Source of the DNA: Cytophagales bacterium
GTDB lineage: Bacteria > Bacteroidota > Bacteroidia > Cytophagales > Spirosomataceae
Direction: 5' to 3'
NCBI GenBank assembly: GCA_013298025.1
Contig: JAAFJE010000016.1
Span: forward strand, 82,729 to 146,728
DNA length: 64,000 bases
Of this stretch, positions 62,730 through 64,000 are shown in pieces; the stretch's first letter is position 1, and every line of letters begins with the position of its first letter. Made by a program: the position numbers and the translations under genes. A model generated the notes under the pieces. It was given only the letters and a program-made list of their open reading frames with translations, did not search any database and was not told the DNA's origin.

Positions 62730-63629
62730 ATGGGCAAAAAACTCATACGTTTCGATTGGGCAATCAAAAGACTTTTACGCAACAAGGCGAACTTTGTTGT
62801 GCTGGAAGGTTTTTTGTCAGAACTGTTGTTTGATACCATCAAAATAGAACAAATCTTAGAAAGTGAAGGCAATCAGCTAACGGATGATGAAAAGTTTAAT
62901 CGGGTGGACATCCTGACTAAAAACTCGAAAAACGAACTTATCATTATCGAAATACAAAGTACCTACGAAATTGATTATTTTCAACGCATGGCTTTTGGTG
63001 TATCTAAAAGCATCACGGAGAACCTTAAAATAGGACAAAAGTATGCAGAGATAAGGAAGGTTATATCTATAAATATAGTTTACTTTAACCTCGGACAAGG
63101 GCAAGATTATATTTACAAAGGCAAAACTGATTTCCGAGGTATTCACCAAGATGATTTGCTTGGACTTTCGGAAAAGCAAAAGAGTACTTTTCTGAAAAGT
63201 AATGTATCGGATATTTTTCCAGAATATTATTTATTGAAAGTCAACCAGTTTAACAATACTGCGAAAGACACATTGGACGAATGGATTTATTTTCTGAAAA
63301 ACAGTGAGGTAAAAGACGATTTTAGGGCAAAGGGTTTGAAAGAAGCAGGGGAAGTCCTCGACATCATGCGATTAGAAAAGGAAGACCAATATGGCTACAA
63401 TCGGTATTTAGACAGCTTGCACCTGAAAGCAAGTGAGTTATTTTCCTTGCAAACAGAAGAAGAGTTTAGGGTGAGAGAACTGGGAAGAATAGAAGGAAAA
63501 CTAGAAGAAAAAGTAGAGATTGTTCGCAATGCTATACAAGCAGGGTTGGATGATTTGACAATTCATCATATCACCAAGCTACCAATAGAAGAAATTCAGG
63601 CATTGCGAAGAACCCTGACAAATGGATGA
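62730..63629 (+). CDS. Rpn/PD-(D/E)XK nuclease family transposase, copy 3
   Basis: 299 residues, the shortest version of the charged repeat (LGRIEGKLEEKVE). The rest is identical in protein sequence to the other copies; nucleotide differences are few and mostly silent. Confidence 0.85.
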   Translation: MGKKLIRFDWAIKRLLRNKANFVVLEGFLSELLFDTIKIEQILESEGNQLTDDEKFNRVDILTKNSKNELIIIEIQSTYEIDYFQRMAFGVSKSITENLKIGQKYAEIRKVISINIVYFNLGQGQDYIYKGKTDFRGIHQDDLLGLSEKQKSTFLKSNVSDIFPEYYLLKVNQFNNTAKDTLDEWIYFLKNSEVKDDFRAKGLKEAGEVLDIMRLEKEDQYGYNRYLDSLHLKASELFSLQTEEEFRVRELGRIEGKLEEKVEIVRNAIQAGLDDLTIHHITKLPIEEIQALRRTLTNG

Positions 63630-63653
63630 TTCACAGATTAGATTTATTACAAA

Positions 63654-64000
63654 ATGGGCAAAAAACTGATACGTTTCGATTGGGCAATCAAAAGACTTTT
63701 ACGCAACAAGGCGAACTTTGTTGTGCTGGAAGGTTTTTTGTCAGAACTGTTGTTTGATACCATCAAAATAGAACAAATCTTAGAAAGTGAAGGCAATCAG
63801 CTAACGGATGATGAAAAGTTTAATCGGGTGGACATCCTGACTAAAAACTCGAAAAACGAACTTATCATTATCGAAATACAAAGTACCTACGAAATTGATT
63901 ATTTTCAACGCATGGCTTTTGGTGTATCTAAAAGCATCACGGAGAACCTTAAAATAGGACAAAAGTATGCAGAGATAAGGAAGGTTATATCTATAAATAT
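63654..64000 (+). CDS. Rpn/PD-(D/E)XK nuclease family transposase, copy 4 (cut by window edge)
   Basis: The first 115 codons are identical in protein sequence to copies 1-3 and run to the window end. The array therefore has at least four copies. Confidence 0.85.
   Translation, partial: MGKKLIRFDWAIKRLLRNKANFVVLEGFLSELLFDTIKIEQILESEGNQLTDDEKFNRVDILTKNSKNELIIIEIQSTYEIDYFQRMAFGVSKSITENLKIGQKYAEIRKVISIN

Larger units (their letters stand above)
60846..64000 (+). repeat. Tandem array of Rpn-like genes, period 936/948/924 bp
   Basis: Starts at 60846, 61782, 62730 and 63654. The period changes in 12-bp steps, the size of one four-residue EGK(L/M/K) unit, and the 24-bp spacers have constant length. 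Recent duplication by unequal crossing-over fits; continuation beyond the window is unknown. Confidence 0.92.

Overview
This window looks like a chromosome segment of a Bacteroidota bacterium, most likely Cytophagales (Spirosomataceae-like; the genus cannot be fixed from sequence alone). The evidence is Bacteroidota-type promoters (TTTG, about 20 nt, TAnnTTTG), a putative Bacteroidota LptD, BatA-type and OMP beta-barrel proteins, TonB receptors, long Rho, a CTnDOT-like integrase and the near absence of Shine-Dalgarno sequences.

1-9.5 kb is core chromosome: the 5' part of fmt, greA behind a leader ORF and terminator, a BatA-domain protein, a peroxiredoxin, the rpsF-rpsR-rplI operon, a two-domain DUF1080 protein with a Tat-exported Gfo/Idh/MocA oxidoreductase, and a nitroreductase.

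9.6-32.5 kb is a visibly AT-rich island built on a tRNA-Pro(GGG) gene. The left part (9.6-12.1 kb) is older debris: an integrase 3' relic, a structured 140-bp element, a KAP P-loop NTPase and a 98-bp tandem repeat made of tRNA 3' end plus terminator. An 18.7-kb integrative element follows, bounded by a 44-bp direct repeat (12121-12164 and 30757-30800). It carries a tyrosine integrase, a DUF1016 nuclease, an IS1-family insertion, a five-gene candidate defence operon and a maintenance module. The operon encodes a PLD-nuclease/SF2 helicase, an adenine methyltransferase with specificity domain, an exported probable beta-barrel protein, a RecF/SMC-like ATPase and an RteC-like protein. The maintenance module has excisionase-like HTH, RepA-like ATPase, origin-like repeats, a MobC-like protein and a small membrane protein. 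No relaxase or conjugation genes are visible.

Directly upstream of the intact tRNA-Pro, between it and its apparent promoter, are five tandem 336-bp units. Each holds a GIY-YIG endonuclease ORF and the first 35 nt of the tRNA. Each unit breaks the tRNA sequence inside the anticodon, at the same place where the integrative element's core begins.

32.7-60.7 kb is again core chromosome: rho, an Lrp regulator, a membrane AraC regulator, an MCE/MlaD protein, an amidase, LptD, an outer-membrane receptor-like protein, aroA, a lipoprotein, a LuxE-like protein, folA-moaE, a metal-uptake cluster (CDGKC protein, TonB receptor, PepSY protein), an MBL-rhodanese protein, a GH28 enzyme, an HTH regulator, clpP-clpX and a small lipoprotein.

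60.8-64 kb is a tandem array of at least four nearly identical Rpn/PD-(D/E)XK family nuclease genes that runs off the window. The copies differ mainly by 4-residue steps in a short charged repeat.
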